A DNA stretch of 36,016 bases from Candidatus Zhuqueibacterota bacterium (GTDB taxonomy: Bacteria > Zhuqueibacterota > Zhuqueibacteria > Zhuqueibacterales > Geothermadaptataceae), in assembly GCA_015491485.1 (NCBI GenBank), contig WFVT01000290.1, forward strand, positions 1-36,016, in the 5' to 3' direction. Shown here in pieces: positions 6,513 through 16,215 of this stretch. The notes below the pieces were generated by a model that worked only from the letters and a program-made list of their open reading frames with translations, searched no databases and was not told the origin of the DNA. A program made the translations under genes and the position numbers. Positions within the stretch are counted from its first letter, which is position 1; each line of letters begins with the position of its first letter.

Positions 6513-9200
6513 ATGCCGTTATCGGAGAAGCATAAAGTGCCGGAGGGCTTTAAGTTCATTAAAGAATTAGGAGGGATCCGCGAATATCGCTATTTGAAAA
6601 ATGATCTGACGGTGCTGCTGCGCCGGGATGATACGGCTCCGGTGGTCACGTTCATGGTGACATACCGGGTGGGGAGCCGAAACGAAGCCACCGGGCATAC
6701 CGGCGCCACGCATCTGCTGGAGCATATGATGTTTAAGGGAACGCCGAATTTTAATCGTGAAAAAGGCACCCAAATTGCCGCCGAGTTGCAGAAAGTCGGT
6801 GCGTTCTTTAACGCCACCACCTGGTTTGACCGCACCAACTATTATGAAATTCTGCCGACCGATCAGCTTGAATTAGCGGTTAAAATCGAAGCGGATCGCA
6901 TGCGAAACAGCATGATCCGGGAGGAGGATCATCAGAGTGAAATGACAGTGGTGCGAAACGAGTTTGATATTGCCGAGAATCGCCCCGAGAATGTTTTGCA
7001 CGACCGCGTTTTCGCGCATGCGTACCTTGCTCATCCATATCACCATTCCACCATCGGTTGGCGTTCGGATATCGAAGGCGTATCCACCGAGCGGCTTCGT
7101 GAGTTTTACAATACATTTTACTGGCCGAATAATGCCACCGTCAGCGTTATCGGCCATTTCGATGATAGCGAAGTTTTTCGCCTCATTGAACAGTATTTTG
7201 GGCCCATTCCACGTTCCCCGCATCCCATCCCTGAAATTTATACCACCGAACCGCCTCAGCAGGGAGAGGTGCGCTTTAAATTGCGGCGCACGGGACAACT
7301 GGGAATCGTGGCCGTGGCGCATAAAACCCCGGAAGCGCTGCATCCCGATATCCCGGCTCTGGATTTACTTGCCGCGGTTCTGAGTATTGGAAAAAGCAGC
7401 CGGTTTTACCGTGATCTTGTCCACCAAAACCTGGCTTTGACGCAATATACGCATGTTTATCAATTGCGCGACCCTTCTTTGATGATCACCCAGGTGACGC
7501 TGACCGCAGATACCTCACACGAAAAGGTTGAGGAAATCATCCTGGGGCATTATAAAGATATCCAGGAAAACGGAGTCAGTGAAAAAGAATTCGAAATTGC
7601 GCGAAACCAGCTTACCGCGGACATCGCCTATGACCGGGACGGCTCTTACGCCTATGCCAGCCGCTTGAACGAAGCCATCGCCTCGGCAAACTGGGAATTT
7701 TATGTGACCTATCTGGACCGGCTCAAAGCGGTTCGGCGGGAAGATATACAGGCGGTGGCGCAGAAATATTTTGTCGAGGATCAGCGAGTGGTGGGGTACT
7801 TCATTCCGATCAAAGACGATGCGGCTCCAGCCGCTTCTCAGCCGGCACTGTCTGTTCCGGGACCGGCCGGGTATGGCTTTTCCGGGCATCCCTCGATGTC
7901 CGTCCCTGCAGCCCTGGCAGGCGGTGGTGATCAGCTTCGCTTTGCGGATCGGGTCAGGACGACCAAACTGGAGAACGGGACAGAAATTTATCTATTGAAA
8001 ACCGCCGTCGAAAAAGTGATTTCCATACGGGCAGCGCTGAAAGCCGGCGAGGTATTTCTGCCGCCGGAACGCCGTATTGTGGCCAGAATAACCGCCGACT
8101 TGCTGGACCATGGAACGCAGCGACGCAATCAATTTGAATTGGCTGAAGCGCTGGAACAGATGGGCGCCGAACTGTCTTTCAGCAGCGGTGCGTTTCATTT
8201 GCATGTCCGGGGGCGGTTTTTGCGTGAGCACACCGAAAATGTGCTTGCATTGCTGAGTGAAATTCTGCGCGAGCCTGCGTTTGATGAGGATGAATTTCAG
8301 CAGGTTAAAAAGCAGTGGCTGGCGAATTTGCAGAAAAAATCGGATACTCCCCATTTCCGCGCCTACAACCTGCTCATGCAGGCCCTGTTTCCCACAGATC
8401 ATCCGTACTGGGAACCGGCGTTCGAACAGCAGATCGAGATCATCCATCAACTGGAGCTCCATGATATCAGACAATTTTACAACGAGGTTTACGGCGGCGC
8501 CACGTTGCGCATGGCGCTGGTCGGCGATCTGCCTGAAGATCTCATTATTCAGCAAACTCAAAAGCTGTTCGCCGATTGGGCGGGGGGATTGGACGCTCCG
8601 GAAATCCCGCGAACCGCGCTCAATCGGGCGGTCGAACGTCCATTCAGGATGCAGGATAAGCCGAATATCGATGTCTATTTTGGCCAGACCGGCGTGCCCC
8701 GGCTGAGTGATCCGGACTATGTGCCGTTCTTGATCGCCAACCACATTCTGGGCGATTCCCCCCTGAGTTCACGGCTTGGCCTCACCGTTCGCGATACCCT
8801 GGGACTCAGTTATTCGATTTATTCGTTTATCAGCACATCGAACCTCGCGGACGGATATTGGGGAATTTATATGGCGGTCTCGCCTCCGGACCTCCAAAAG
8901 GCGCTTGATGCGGTGCGGAAACTGTTGCAGGAGTACCGGAACGAAGGCCCCACCGAAAAAGAGATTGACAGCGCGCGGCAAACCCTGATTGGAAAATTTA
9001 AAGTGGTGAATGGCCTGCATTCCGGCGCGCTGGCAAATCAACTGCTTCGGGTGATCACCGAGGGACTCGGCGTTGAATATATGGACCAATATGCACAGAT
9101 GATACAGGACGCCTCCAACGAGCAGGTGAGAGAAGCAATTCAACATTTCATCCACCCGGATAGAATCGCTGTGGCCATGGCAGGAGGACTGCCGGAATAG
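6513..9200 (+). CDS. M16 family zinc metallopeptidase (two-repeat, insulinase/pitrilysin type)
   Basis: 895 residues in two M16 halves. The first carries the inverted zinc motif HLLEH (residues 67-71) and the distal zinc-ligand glutamate in VVRNEFDIAEN (about E150). The second (from about residue 490) has the same fold pattern but no HxxEH (LLDHGT in that place), so it is the usual inactive clam-shell half. Such enzymes degrade peptides within a closed chamber. The longer ORF starts at 6477, but AGGAG sits 7 bases before the ATG at 6513, so that start is chosen. Unlike many M16 proteins of related phyla it shows no signal peptide from either start, which suggests a cytoplasmic enzyme. It ends 9 bases from the convergent pbpC gene. 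Confidence 0.93.
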   Translation: MPLSEKHKVPEGFKFIKELGGIREYRYLKNDLTVLLRRDDTAPVVTFMVTYRVGSRNEATGHTGATHLLEHMMFKGTPNFNREKGTQIAAELQKVGAFFNATTWFDRTNYYEILPTDQLELAVKIEADRMRNSMIREEDHQSEMTVVRNEFDIAENRPENVLHDRVFAHAYLAHPYHHSTIGWRSDIEGVSTERLREFYNTFYWPNNATVSVIGHFDDSEVFRLIEQYFGPIPRSPHPIPEIYTTEPPQQGEVRFKLRRTGQLGIVAVAHKTPEALHPDIPALDLLAAVLSIGKSSRFYRDLVHQNLALTQYTHVYQLRDPSLMITQVTLTADTSHEKVEEIILGHYKDIQENGVSEKEFEIARNQLTADIAYDRDGSYAYASRLNEAIASANWEFYVTYLDRLKAVRREDIQAVAQKYFVEDQRVVGYFIPIKDDAAPAASQPALSVPGPAGYGFSGHPSMSVPAALAGGGDQLRFADRVRTTKLENGTEIYLLKTAVEKVISIRAALKAGEVFLPPERRIVARITADLLDHGTQRRNQFELAEALEQMGAELSFSSGAFHLHVRGRFLREHTENVLALLSEILREPAFDEDEFQQVKKQWLANLQKKSDTPHFRAYNLLMQALFPTDHPYWEPAFEQQIEIIHQLELHDIRQFYNEVYGGATLRMALVGDLPEDLIIQQTQKLFADWAGGLDAPEIPRTALNRAVERPFRMQDKPNIDVYFGQTGVPRLSDPDYVPFLIANHILGDSPLSSRLGLTVRDTLGLSYSIYSFISTSNLADGYWGIYMAVSPPDLQKALDAVRKLLQEYRNEGPTEKEIDSARQTLIGKFKVVNGLHSGALANQLLRVITEGLGVEYMDQYAQMIQDASNEQVREAIQHFIHPDRIAVAMAGGLPE

Positions 9201-9209
9201 GCCAGAGAA

Positions 9210-11555
9210 TCACGGCAGGACCCGGAATCGGATCCGGGGGGATCGCGCGGACCCCGCCTGAAGCTGTAACTCATACTGCCCGGGGTTCAACGGCCAAAAA
9301 ATGGCAAACGGTCGTGCGGTTCGTGCGATGATGCGGCCGTTGAGCCGCCATACTACCTGCTGAACCGAAGAAGAGGCGACGGCCTGAAATTGAATTTGCT
9401 GAAACTGCCGCGGCAGGGTGGGATCCATTTTGAAAATATCTCCGTTATTGGGGAAGCGGATCCGCAGGTCAGTCACGCTGTGATCTGCTAAGGGGACATC
9501 CGGTGCCGTCGTGGGCTGCCATTTTCGGATAAACAAAGGCTGCGGTAGCCCTTGCGATTGTGCCCAATGTTGGTATTGCGGAGGATAGACTGCCGCCAGA
9601 AACAGCTCGCCTGTTTGCGGATGAGGAAGAAGGCGGTGAATTCGGCACGCCGTTTGTGGGTCTGTTCCTTCGACAAAGATTTCTGATTTTACCGAGGGAC
9701 AAAATGGCCGGGGCGTTTGCCCGCTCAAAGCACAAATACGCCTTTCGGTGATCGATTCCGGCAAAGGCAAATTGCGGGGCGGACGGCGCCGGTGTAGAAG
9801 TAGCATGATATCGCGGAAGATCGGTGCAGCGCCTTTCATCCCGGTAATGCCGCGCATGTCTTTGCCATTGAAATTGCCCACCCACACGCCAACGCTGTAA
9901 TCGGCTGTAAATCCAACCGTCCAGCTATCCCGGTAATTTTTGGTCGTACCGGTTTTTGCCGCGCATTCGAATGGCAGCCGTAAGGCATTGTCCTCACCGA
10001 AGGCGGGAACGCGCGCCTGTGCATCGGACAATATATGCGAAATGACGGCCGCATGGGATTCCGCCGCAAAGCGCGCAGGATGACGGTACGGTTCCGGCAG
10101 CACCGGAAACGCCTCATTTGATAAGCGTAATGGTGGCAGACGGCCGCCTCGGGCCAATCCGGCATAGGCGCGAGTCAGCTCCAGCAAGCGGACTTCACCG
10201 TTTCCGAGCACCAATCCCGGGCCGTAATACGATGCATTCTGGTTAAGCGATTGAAAGCCGGCCTGGCGCAAAGAATAAAGCAGTTCATTGACGCCGAATT
10301 GTTGCGCCAGGTAAACCGCCGGGATGTTGTAGGAATTGGCCAGGGCCTGACGCAGTCGGACAGGCCCGTGATACTGATGATCGTAATTTCGCGGCAAGTA
10401 AAATCCTCCGGGGGTTCCGGCATCCAGACGGACATCCGGAAGCAGCGACGCGGCGGTATAGCCGTTTTTTAATGCCAACAAATAAATGAACGGCTTTAAG
10501 GTAGAGCCCGGTTGCCGCAACATGCGTACACCATCGATTTGTCCGTGGTGCTTCTGATCGAAAAAGTCCGACGATCCCACCCATGCGAGAATTTCGCCCG
10601 TGCGATTGTCTATTACCACTGCGGAGGCATTATGCGCTCCCCATGATTTGAGCGCTTTCAGCTCTTGTTGAAGGATGCGTTCGATATCTCGCTGCAGATA
10701 GCCGTCGATTGTGAGGGATAGGCGTTGGGGGATGCCGGTTTGCGGAGACATTGAAGAGATTTTTTGCGCAATATACAGCACAACGTGCGGCGCCTGTAGC
10801 GTCTGTCTTGATACGGCCAGCTGCACAGGCATGGTCATCGCCTCGGCATAGGTCAGCGAGTCGATCCATCCGAGACGGCGCAGGGTAAGCAGGATGCGCC
10901 GCTGCCGCTGCAGCGCGGCTTGCCTATTTTTCAGTGGATTGAGGCGCCCGGGCGCCTGCGGCAGTGCCGCTAAAAAGCTTGCCTGCGCCAGAGACAGGTG
11001 CGCCGGCGGGCGGTTGAAATAGAATCGTGCTGCCGCTTCGATGCCGAAATTTAGATTGCCGAATGGAATCCGGTTGATATAATGTTCCAGAATAGCGGTT
11101 TTCGAAAGCGTGTGTTCCAGCCGCATCGCCAGCCATATTTCTTTCAGCTTGCCCGGCACGCCCGGGCGGATGGGATAAAGCTGTCGAACCAGTTGTTGGG
11201 TAATGGTGGAGCCGCCGGAAATGATTCGGCCCGCTCGCCAGTTTTGCCACAGCGCTCGCGCCAGAGCGCGCAGGCGGAAACCATTGTGCAGGAAAAATTG
11301 GTGATCCTCGGCGGCCAAAATCGCTTTAATGAAAGCCGGGGAAACATCTTCTAACGAAGTCCAATGGCCATATCCCTGACGCGGGGATAACAACTCGCGC
11401 AGCAGCACGCCGTTGCGATCCACAATTCGCACGGACTGTATTTCCTGAAACGCGAATTTTGATGCCGGGATAGGGAAGTAGGTGGAAAGCGGCAATGCAA
11501 CAAGTCCAACCAATAACACAAAGCGTAGCCGCCTGGCCGTTTTCAGCGATGGCAT
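9210..11555 (-). CDS. pbpC: Penicillin-binding protein 1C, bifunctional glycosyltransferase/transpeptidase
   Basis: Class A PBP that polymerises and cross-links peptidoglycan. From the chosen ATG it is 781 residues, close to E. coli PBP1C. A single N-terminal membrane helix (about 10-25) is followed by a GT51 glycosyltransferase domain with catalytic glutamate in AAEDHQFF (E83) and GGSTITQQ (114-121). The transpeptidase domain has SxxK as STLK (351-354), SYN (408-410) and KTGT (534-537). A C-terminal BiPBP_C module (about 690-781) marks the 1C type. The ORF track starts at 11654 (TTG), but that reading runs through a terminator hairpin. GGGA sits 5 bases before the ATG at 11555, which fits the membrane helix better; 11561 is the alternative. 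Confidence 0.93.
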   Translation of the reverse strand: MPSLKTARRLRFVLLVGLVALPLSTYFPIPASKFAFQEIQSVRIVDRNGVLLRELLSPRQGYGHWTSLEDVSPAFIKAILAAEDHQFFLHNGFRLRALARALWQNWRAGRIISGGSTITQQLVRQLYPIRPGVPGKLKEIWLAMRLEHTLSKTAILEHYINRIPFGNLNFGIEAAARFYFNRPPAHLSLAQASFLAALPQAPGRLNPLKNRQAALQRQRRILLTLRRLGWIDSLTYAEAMTMPVQLAVSRQTLQAPHVVLYIAQKISSMSPQTGIPQRLSLTIDGYLQRDIERILQQELKALKSWGAHNASAVVIDNRTGEILAWVGSSDFFDQKHHGQIDGVRMLRQPGSTLKPFIYLLALKNGYTAASLLPDVRLDAGTPGGFYLPRNYDHQYHGPVRLRQALANSYNIPAVYLAQQFGVNELLYSLRQAGFQSLNQNASYYGPGLVLGNGEVRLLELTRAYAGLARGGRLPPLRLSNEAFPVLPEPYRHPARFAAESHAAVISHILSDAQARVPAFGEDNALRLPFECAAKTGTTKNYRDSWTVGFTADYSVGVWVGNFNGKDMRGITGMKGAAPIFRDIMLLLHRRRPPRNLPLPESITERRICALSGQTPRPFCPSVKSEIFVEGTDPQTACRIHRLLPHPQTGELFLAAVYPPQYQHWAQSQGLPQPLFIRKWQPTTAPDVPLADHSVTDLRIRFPNNGDIFKMDPTLPRQFQQIQFQAVASSSVQQVVWRLNGRIIARTARPFAIFWPLNPGQYELQLQAGSARSPRIRFRVLP

Positions 11556-11575
11556 AAACATCCCATAATTAAGAC

Positions 11576-11604
11576 AAAAAGGGAAGCATCGGCCGATGCT
11601 TCCC
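11576..11604 (-). terminator. Rho-independent terminator between CNNM gene and pbpC
   Basis: GGGAAGCATCGG and its exact reverse complement form a perfect 24-base palindrome (11581-11604), followed on the minus strand by a run of five T. It ends transcription of the CNNM gene, or attenuates read-through into pbpC, whose start lies about 20 bases further on. Confidence 0.75.
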
Positions 11605-11757
11605 TTGTCAAGGTGGGGGAAATTTTTAGCTGGGATAATAATTTCTAAAAACAATCTTAAAATGTCAAGTCATTTTTTAATTCTCGGGATGTTTGCCGTT
11701 TTTCGCGCCGATGAGGCTGTTTTACGGGTGTCCGCTTCCGCGCAAGTTTGGCGTGGA

Positions 11758-12795
11758 TCATGAGTTGGATTTTTTCTTTCGGCTCTGCCATTTTTTCTTT
11801 GCCAATTCCTGCATGTCGATGACCGTATCTTTTTCATCCACGATTTCGAATCCGAGGATGGCTTCGATAATATCTTCCATCGTCACCAGCCCCTGCATTC
11901 CGCCGTATTCATCGATGACCAGGGCGATATGCTCCCTTTTCAAAATCAACTCTTCGAAGAGTTTAGGGACAGACGCATGCTCAAAAAAGATGGTCAGGGG
12001 CCGTTTTAAATCTTTAAGTTTCTGGCTGCTTCTATTTTTTGCCAACTGTTCCAGAACATCGGATTTAAGCACGTAGCCGGTTACGTTGTCGATATTGCCT
12101 GAATAAACAGGAATGCGGGAGTATTGCAGATACTCTTCGTTTTTAACGAAAGCATCCAATGAAGTCTCCTCAGGCGCAGAAACCACAACGGTACGGGGCG
12201 TCATGATATCGCGAACCTTCAGTGTATGAAGGTTGATCAAATTATTGATGATTTTGCTTTCCGTTTCTTTTAAAACGCCATCTTTGGTCCCTAAATGAGC
12301 CAGTGCAATAACTTCTTCTCGGGTCACTCTTTGCGATTTCTTGTTTTTGGAGATAATTTTCGTTATCAATTCAGAGATGAGGACCAGTGGATAGGAGATA
12401 TAAATCATTCCCATGATAATGAAAGCGGTGGGTAAGGCCAATTTTCTCCAGTAGATCGCGCCTATGGTTTTGGGGATGATTTCGGAAAAAAACAGGATGC
12501 AAAGAGTCAGGATGGCGGAAATAACCCCAAAATAGGCTTCACCGAACACGGCAACGGCTTGTGCGCCGACGCCCGCCGCCCCGATGGTATGCGCGACAGT
12601 GTTGATGCTGAGGATGGCTGAGAGCGGCCGGTCAATATTATGCTTCAAATTCTTGAGATATTTTACAGACGCTTTTCCTTCCGCTTCTTTCATTTTGATG
12701 AAAGGTTCTGACACCGAAAGAATCACCGCTTCAACAATGGAGCATAAGAAGGAGACACAGAGGGCCAGGGCTAAATAAAAGAACAGGAGTATCAT
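11758..12795 (-). CDS. CNNM/CorC-type membrane protein with CBS pair
   Basis: 345 residues with an N-terminal CNNM (DUF21) transmembrane domain (about residues 1-150, including FFSEIIPKTIGAIYWRK, the family's conserved SEIxPK segment). A tandem CBS domain follows (about 195-320), with RDIMTPRTVVV and GGMQGLVTMEDIIEAILG. Proteins of this type are implicated in magnesium/cobalt efflux or homeostasis, with the CBS pair sensing nucleotide. The C-terminal CorC_HlyC domain found in longer paralogs is absent; only a short basic tail (KKKWQSRKKKS) remains. A terminator follows. Ribosome-binding site is weak (GAAAA before ATG), so the start is less certain than the family call. Confidence 0.9.
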   Translation of the reverse strand: MILLFFYLALALCVSFLCSIVEAVILSVSEPFIKMKEAEGKASVKYLKNLKHNIDRPLSAILSINTVAHTIGAAGVGAQAVAVFGEAYFGVISAILTLCILFFSEIIPKTIGAIYWRKLALPTAFIIMGMIYISYPLVLISELITKIISKNKKSQRVTREEVIALAHLGTKDGVLKETESKIINNLINLHTLKVRDIMTPRTVVVSAPEETSLDAFVKNEEYLQYSRIPVYSGNIDNVTGYVLKSDVLEQLAKNRSSQKLKDLKRPLTIFFEHASVPKLFEELILKREHIALVIDEYGGMQGLVTMEDIIEAILGFEIVDEKDTVIDMQELAKKKWQSRKKKSNS

Positions 12796-13063
12796 TTTTC
12801 GAGCAGGTATATTATGTTCCGTTGCATTTTCCCTATTTTACTGGATGCAGCGCGTAACGTTCCATGTCACTGGTTGGGGGTAGGGTAATAGTTTGTTGAA
12901 TAGTCCCTCAGACGCTAAACCTCTGCATGTGCCGTTTACTCAATCGCCTCCGATACTGTAGAGACCGTGCGGCGGAAGCCGAGAAAAGCCGCAGAAGGCC
13001 ATCTTTATTAAATACCTGCTTGTTTTGGCAAGGATCGGCTCACCCCCCTGCACTGAATTTTTT

Positions 13064-14617
13064 CTATTTCACATACCGGGCCTTGCGAACCCACTTGGCG
13101 TTGCCTGCGCGCAGTTGGATCAGATAAGTGCCGCTGGGAAGGCCGTTGGGCCGCCATTGCATGCGGTGAACTCCCGCCGATTGATGCCCTTTGAAGAGGG
13201 TCTTGATGCGCCGACCGAGAATGCTGTACACCGAGATTTCCACCTCGGCCGGCGTCGGCAGCCCGTATTCGATGGTCGTCGCAGGATTGAACGGATTCGG
13301 ATAATTTTGCGCCAGATAAATCCGGTCCGGGATGATGTTCCGGCCGGAGGCACCGGTGATCTTGGCGTCGATCAGCGGGAGCGTCGAGTAAGCGGTTCCC
13401 AAAACATCCACCGAATTATAGGCCAGCCAGTGCTCAAGAAGCGTGGCATACAACTGCCGAAAATCATAGACAAACCTTAAATCACCGCGATCCAGGTCGC
13501 TTAAGCTGGGATGCGGCCCGTAGATGCCGCCTTTGATGGGCTTGCCGAACAAGAGCATGGGCGCCGCGGTCCCATGATCCGTGCCGGAACTGGCATTTTC
13601 ATACACCCGGCGACCGAACTCTGAAAAACACATGCCAATGACCCGGTCGCTGAGCCCCAGATTATCGAGATCCTGCTGAAATGCCCAGATAGCATCAGCC
13701 ACCTGCTGCAGCAGGCTGGCATGGGTGCCCAGTTGGTTGGCATGTGTATCGAACCCCTTGATCGACACCACATAAATGCGCGTCGAAAGCCCTCCGGCAA
13801 TGAGCCGCGCCACGATGGCAAGCTGTTCCGCCAGCGAAGTTTGTGGATATTCCACGGTATTCTTCCCCAGCTCCGATGCATTTTTGATTTCGTCGGCATA
13901 GCTGAAGGCCGCCGAAGCGGTTTCACGCAAAAACGCCAATTCGCGTTCGGCGGTGGTTTGCGGCACCGGCGATGGATCACTGCCGTGGGAATCGCTTTGC
14001 TTCGATACAAGGTTGTAGAACGCCAGAGGATCGCGCAGGGCAATGCCGCGCGGATTTTTGCCCAGCAGGGCCAGGGATGACGTCAGGCCGATTTGAATCG
14101 CCGGAGGACCGCTGGACACACAGGTCGCCCCGGTTCCGGAATCCTCTTCTGGAGGACATACCTGATCAAAATAGCGGCCAAGCCAACCGGTTTCCTGTAT
14201 CTGATCGGAGTCGGAAGCCGTGAGCCAGATATCGGTGGATTTAAAATGCGAGCGGTTGGGATTCGGATAGCCGACGCCCTGAACGATCGCCAGGCGATCA
14301 TTGTCGAGAAGCTTTTTCATATTCAAAAGCGAAGGGTGAAAACCGATTTCGCCGTTAATGTCGATGATATCCGGTTTGGGGATGGCCAGTTGCGGCCGGG
14401 CGTTGTAGTATTCATCGTATCCATAGGGAACGATGGTATTGAGGCCGTCATTGCCGCCGGCCAATTGCACCAGCACCAGCACGCGTCCGTCATCGGGCAC
14501 CGAAGCAAATTTGCGCAGCCGTGACTGTCCCAGAGCATTGGCCACGCTCCACATGGGAAAAACCAGCGGCATGCCTGCCAGCGGCAGCAGACATTGGATA
14601 AATTCGCGCCGTCGCAT
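13064..14617 (-). CDS. DUF1501 protein with Tat-like signal and T9SS sorting domain
   Basis: From the ATG at 14617 (AAGGAG 6 bases upstream) the protein has 517 residues; the longer ORF start at 14683 has no such site and would bury the signal. The N-terminus MRRREFIQCLLPLAG is twin-arginine-like. The body is a DUF1501 domain (sulfatase/alkaline phosphatase-like fold), with VLVQLAGGNDGLNT, FDTHANQLG and GTDHGTAAPMLLFG as recognisable family blocks. The last roughly 85 residues are a T9SS type A sorting domain (QNYPNPFNPATTIEYGLP). DUF1501 function is unproven; it is often paired with DUF1800, as here, 20 bases downstream of it. Predicted cell-surface or secreted protein. Confidence 0.92.
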   Translation of the reverse strand: MRRREFIQCLLPLAGMPLVFPMWSVANALGQSRLRKFASVPDDGRVLVLVQLAGGNDGLNTIVPYGYDEYYNARPQLAIPKPDIIDINGEIGFHPSLLNMKKLLDNDRLAIVQGVGYPNPNRSHFKSTDIWLTASDSDQIQETGWLGRYFDQVCPPEEDSGTGATCVSSGPPAIQIGLTSSLALLGKNPRGIALRDPLAFYNLVSKQSDSHGSDPSPVPQTTAERELAFLRETASAAFSYADEIKNASELGKNTVEYPQTSLAEQLAIVARLIAGGLSTRIYVVSIKGFDTHANQLGTHASLLQQVADAIWAFQQDLDNLGLSDRVIGMCFSEFGRRVYENASSGTDHGTAAPMLLFGKPIKGGIYGPHPSLSDLDRGDLRFVYDFRQLYATLLEHWLAYNSVDVLGTAYSTLPLIDAKITGASGRNIIPDRIYLAQNYPNPFNPATTIEYGLPTPAEVEISVYSILGRRIKTLFKGHQSAGVHRMQWRPNGLPSGTYLIQLRAGNAKWVRKARYVK

Positions 14618-14637
14618 AGCATCTCCTTGAATGATAG

Positions 14638-16122
14638 TTACATGAGTTGATATTCGGGCAGTTTCAGAATTTCTGCGAGACAATTTTGTATCCGGGTCTC
14701 CACCCCGATATAATCCAGCGACCAGTCATTTTCCGCCGAACCTTCCAGCAATACGCTAAGGAGAAAATCTTTGGTCACCGGTGCGGGTTCCAGTGGCAAT
14801 AAATGTTCAAGCCAACGGTTGAGCAGTTCCCTCGGATGGTCTGTATCGAACGAGCGGGCGAATGCCATCACATCGATTTGAATGGGCTTTTGACGCCGGT
14901 TGAAATTGCTGCGATCGATGCGACCGCCAAGAAGTGCGGCTTCGCCGAAATACGCCCGCGAGGCCAGGGTAATGGGACTGATCCACGCTCGCTGACCGGG
15001 CCAACCGGCGACATTGGGGGGATCCAGGAGGGTTTGTCCCAACGATTTGGCGGCCGAGTAAATGTACAGCGGATCGACATTTTGGGGGATCAACTGCCGT
15101 AACAGACTGATTACCAGTTGAATCGGGCTTTTAATGATGGCGCCGATGGTGCCGGGATCGTAAAAATAATCCGCATTGAACAGATGGCGCAGCACGGGCT
15201 TGATCTCGTAATCATTGATCCGAAAAATTTCCGCCAGTTCCCGCACATGTTCCTCGTTCACTTCCGGAGACACGAAAAAACGGTACAATTTGCGGCAGAT
15301 GAATTCGGCGGTGACCGGCTGTTCCAGAATAATATCCACAATGTCGTCGCCGTTGAAATTGCCCTGTCTGCCGAGAAAGGTTTTGGTGCCGTCGTCGTGT
15401 CGGTTGGGGACAAAATAACTGGATAATGTTTCGCCGCTGACTCTCCAGCCGGTAAAAGCGCGCGCCGCTTCTTTAATATCTTGCTCAGTGTACAGCGTAT
15501 CCACGCCCATGGTAAACAGTTCCATCAGTTCACGGGCAAAATTCTCGTTGGGTTTTAATTTGTGATTTTGGTGGCCGTTGAGATAGAGAAGCATGGCCGG
15601 ATCGCGCCACATTTCTTTCAAAAAAGTTCGAAAATTCCCCAGCGCATTGCGACGCAGCATGTGCAGGTAACGGTACATGAATTGGGCTAATTTTACAACA
15701 CTGGCTTCCACCACAAAATGACCGTGCCAGAAAAGCACCATTTTCTCCCGTAAATTGAGCGGGGTCCTTGCCATCAGGGTCAACCACCAGAGAATCAAAT
15801 CCCGCATGCGTTCACGGTTTTTCCGTTGCAGTTCCCGGCGTTGCTCACGGGTCAGGCCGCGGGTGATGTAGGGCTCGTTGATCCAATCGCCCGGCGGTGG
15901 GGGAAACGGCTGATCCTTCAGCAGGAGTTCCACCAATTGCTGTCGGGGAATTTTGACCTGGAGAATATTCTTCAACTCCATTTGTGAAGCGCCGAATGCA
16001 GCGCGCATAAACAGATGTTGCGCCTGGGCGCGGCCCCAGTTTTGCGCCGAAGGAAACGGGCGCGGTTTCCATTCTGCAGAGGCGGCAAACGTGAGATTGC
16101 CGGAGGTAGGCGTTCCTTTCAT
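14638..16122 (-). CDS. DUF1800 family protein
   Basis: 494 residues matching the DUF1800 pattern: HLFMRAAFGAS near the start, LRERMVLFWHGHFV-like text (here REKMVLFWHGHF), ARELMELFTMGVD, and DVAGWPG-like text (NVAGWPGQRAWI) late in the protein. The biochemical role is unknown. It is encoded just upstream of its regular partner DUF1501 in one transcription unit (20-base gap). No signal peptide or sorting domain is visible, although the DUF1501 partner has both. Start is the ATG at 16122 with GAGAG a few bases upstream; a later start would cut into the conserved N-terminal segment. Confidence 0.9.
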   Translation of the reverse strand: MKGTPTSGNLTFAASAEWKPRPFPSAQNWGRAQAQHLFMRAAFGASQMELKNILQVKIPRQQLVELLLKDQPFPPPPGDWINEPYITRGLTREQRRELQRKNRERMRDLILWWLTLMARTPLNLREKMVLFWHGHFVVEASVVKLAQFMYRYLHMLRRNALGNFRTFLKEMWRDPAMLLYLNGHQNHKLKPNENFARELMELFTMGVDTLYTEQDIKEAARAFTGWRVSGETLSSYFVPNRHDDGTKTFLGRQGNFNGDDIVDIILEQPVTAEFICRKLYRFFVSPEVNEEHVRELAEIFRINDYEIKPVLRHLFNADYFYDPGTIGAIIKSPIQLVISLLRQLIPQNVDPLYIYSAAKSLGQTLLDPPNVAGWPGQRAWISPITLASRAYFGEAALLGGRIDRSNFNRRQKPIQIDVMAFARSFDTDHPRELLNRWLEHLLPLEPAPVTKDFLLSVLLEGSAENDWSLDYIGVETRIQNCLAEILKLPEYQLM

Positions 16123-16215
16123 CGAACTCTCGCTGTTTTTTTATGGATCAATTTTTATGCTTTATTTCCGCCAAAATGGACGCTTTCTCGCTGCGCCCGT
16201 ACCTGACTGAGCCCG

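Noticed and set aside
7992-8744. 250-codon minus-strand ORF inside the M16 gene
   Set aside because: Shadow of the second M16 half; no independent evidence.
12927-13127. 66-codon plus-strand ORF between the DUF1501 and CNNM genes
   Set aside because: Runs antisense into the end of the T9SS sorting domain; short and featureless.
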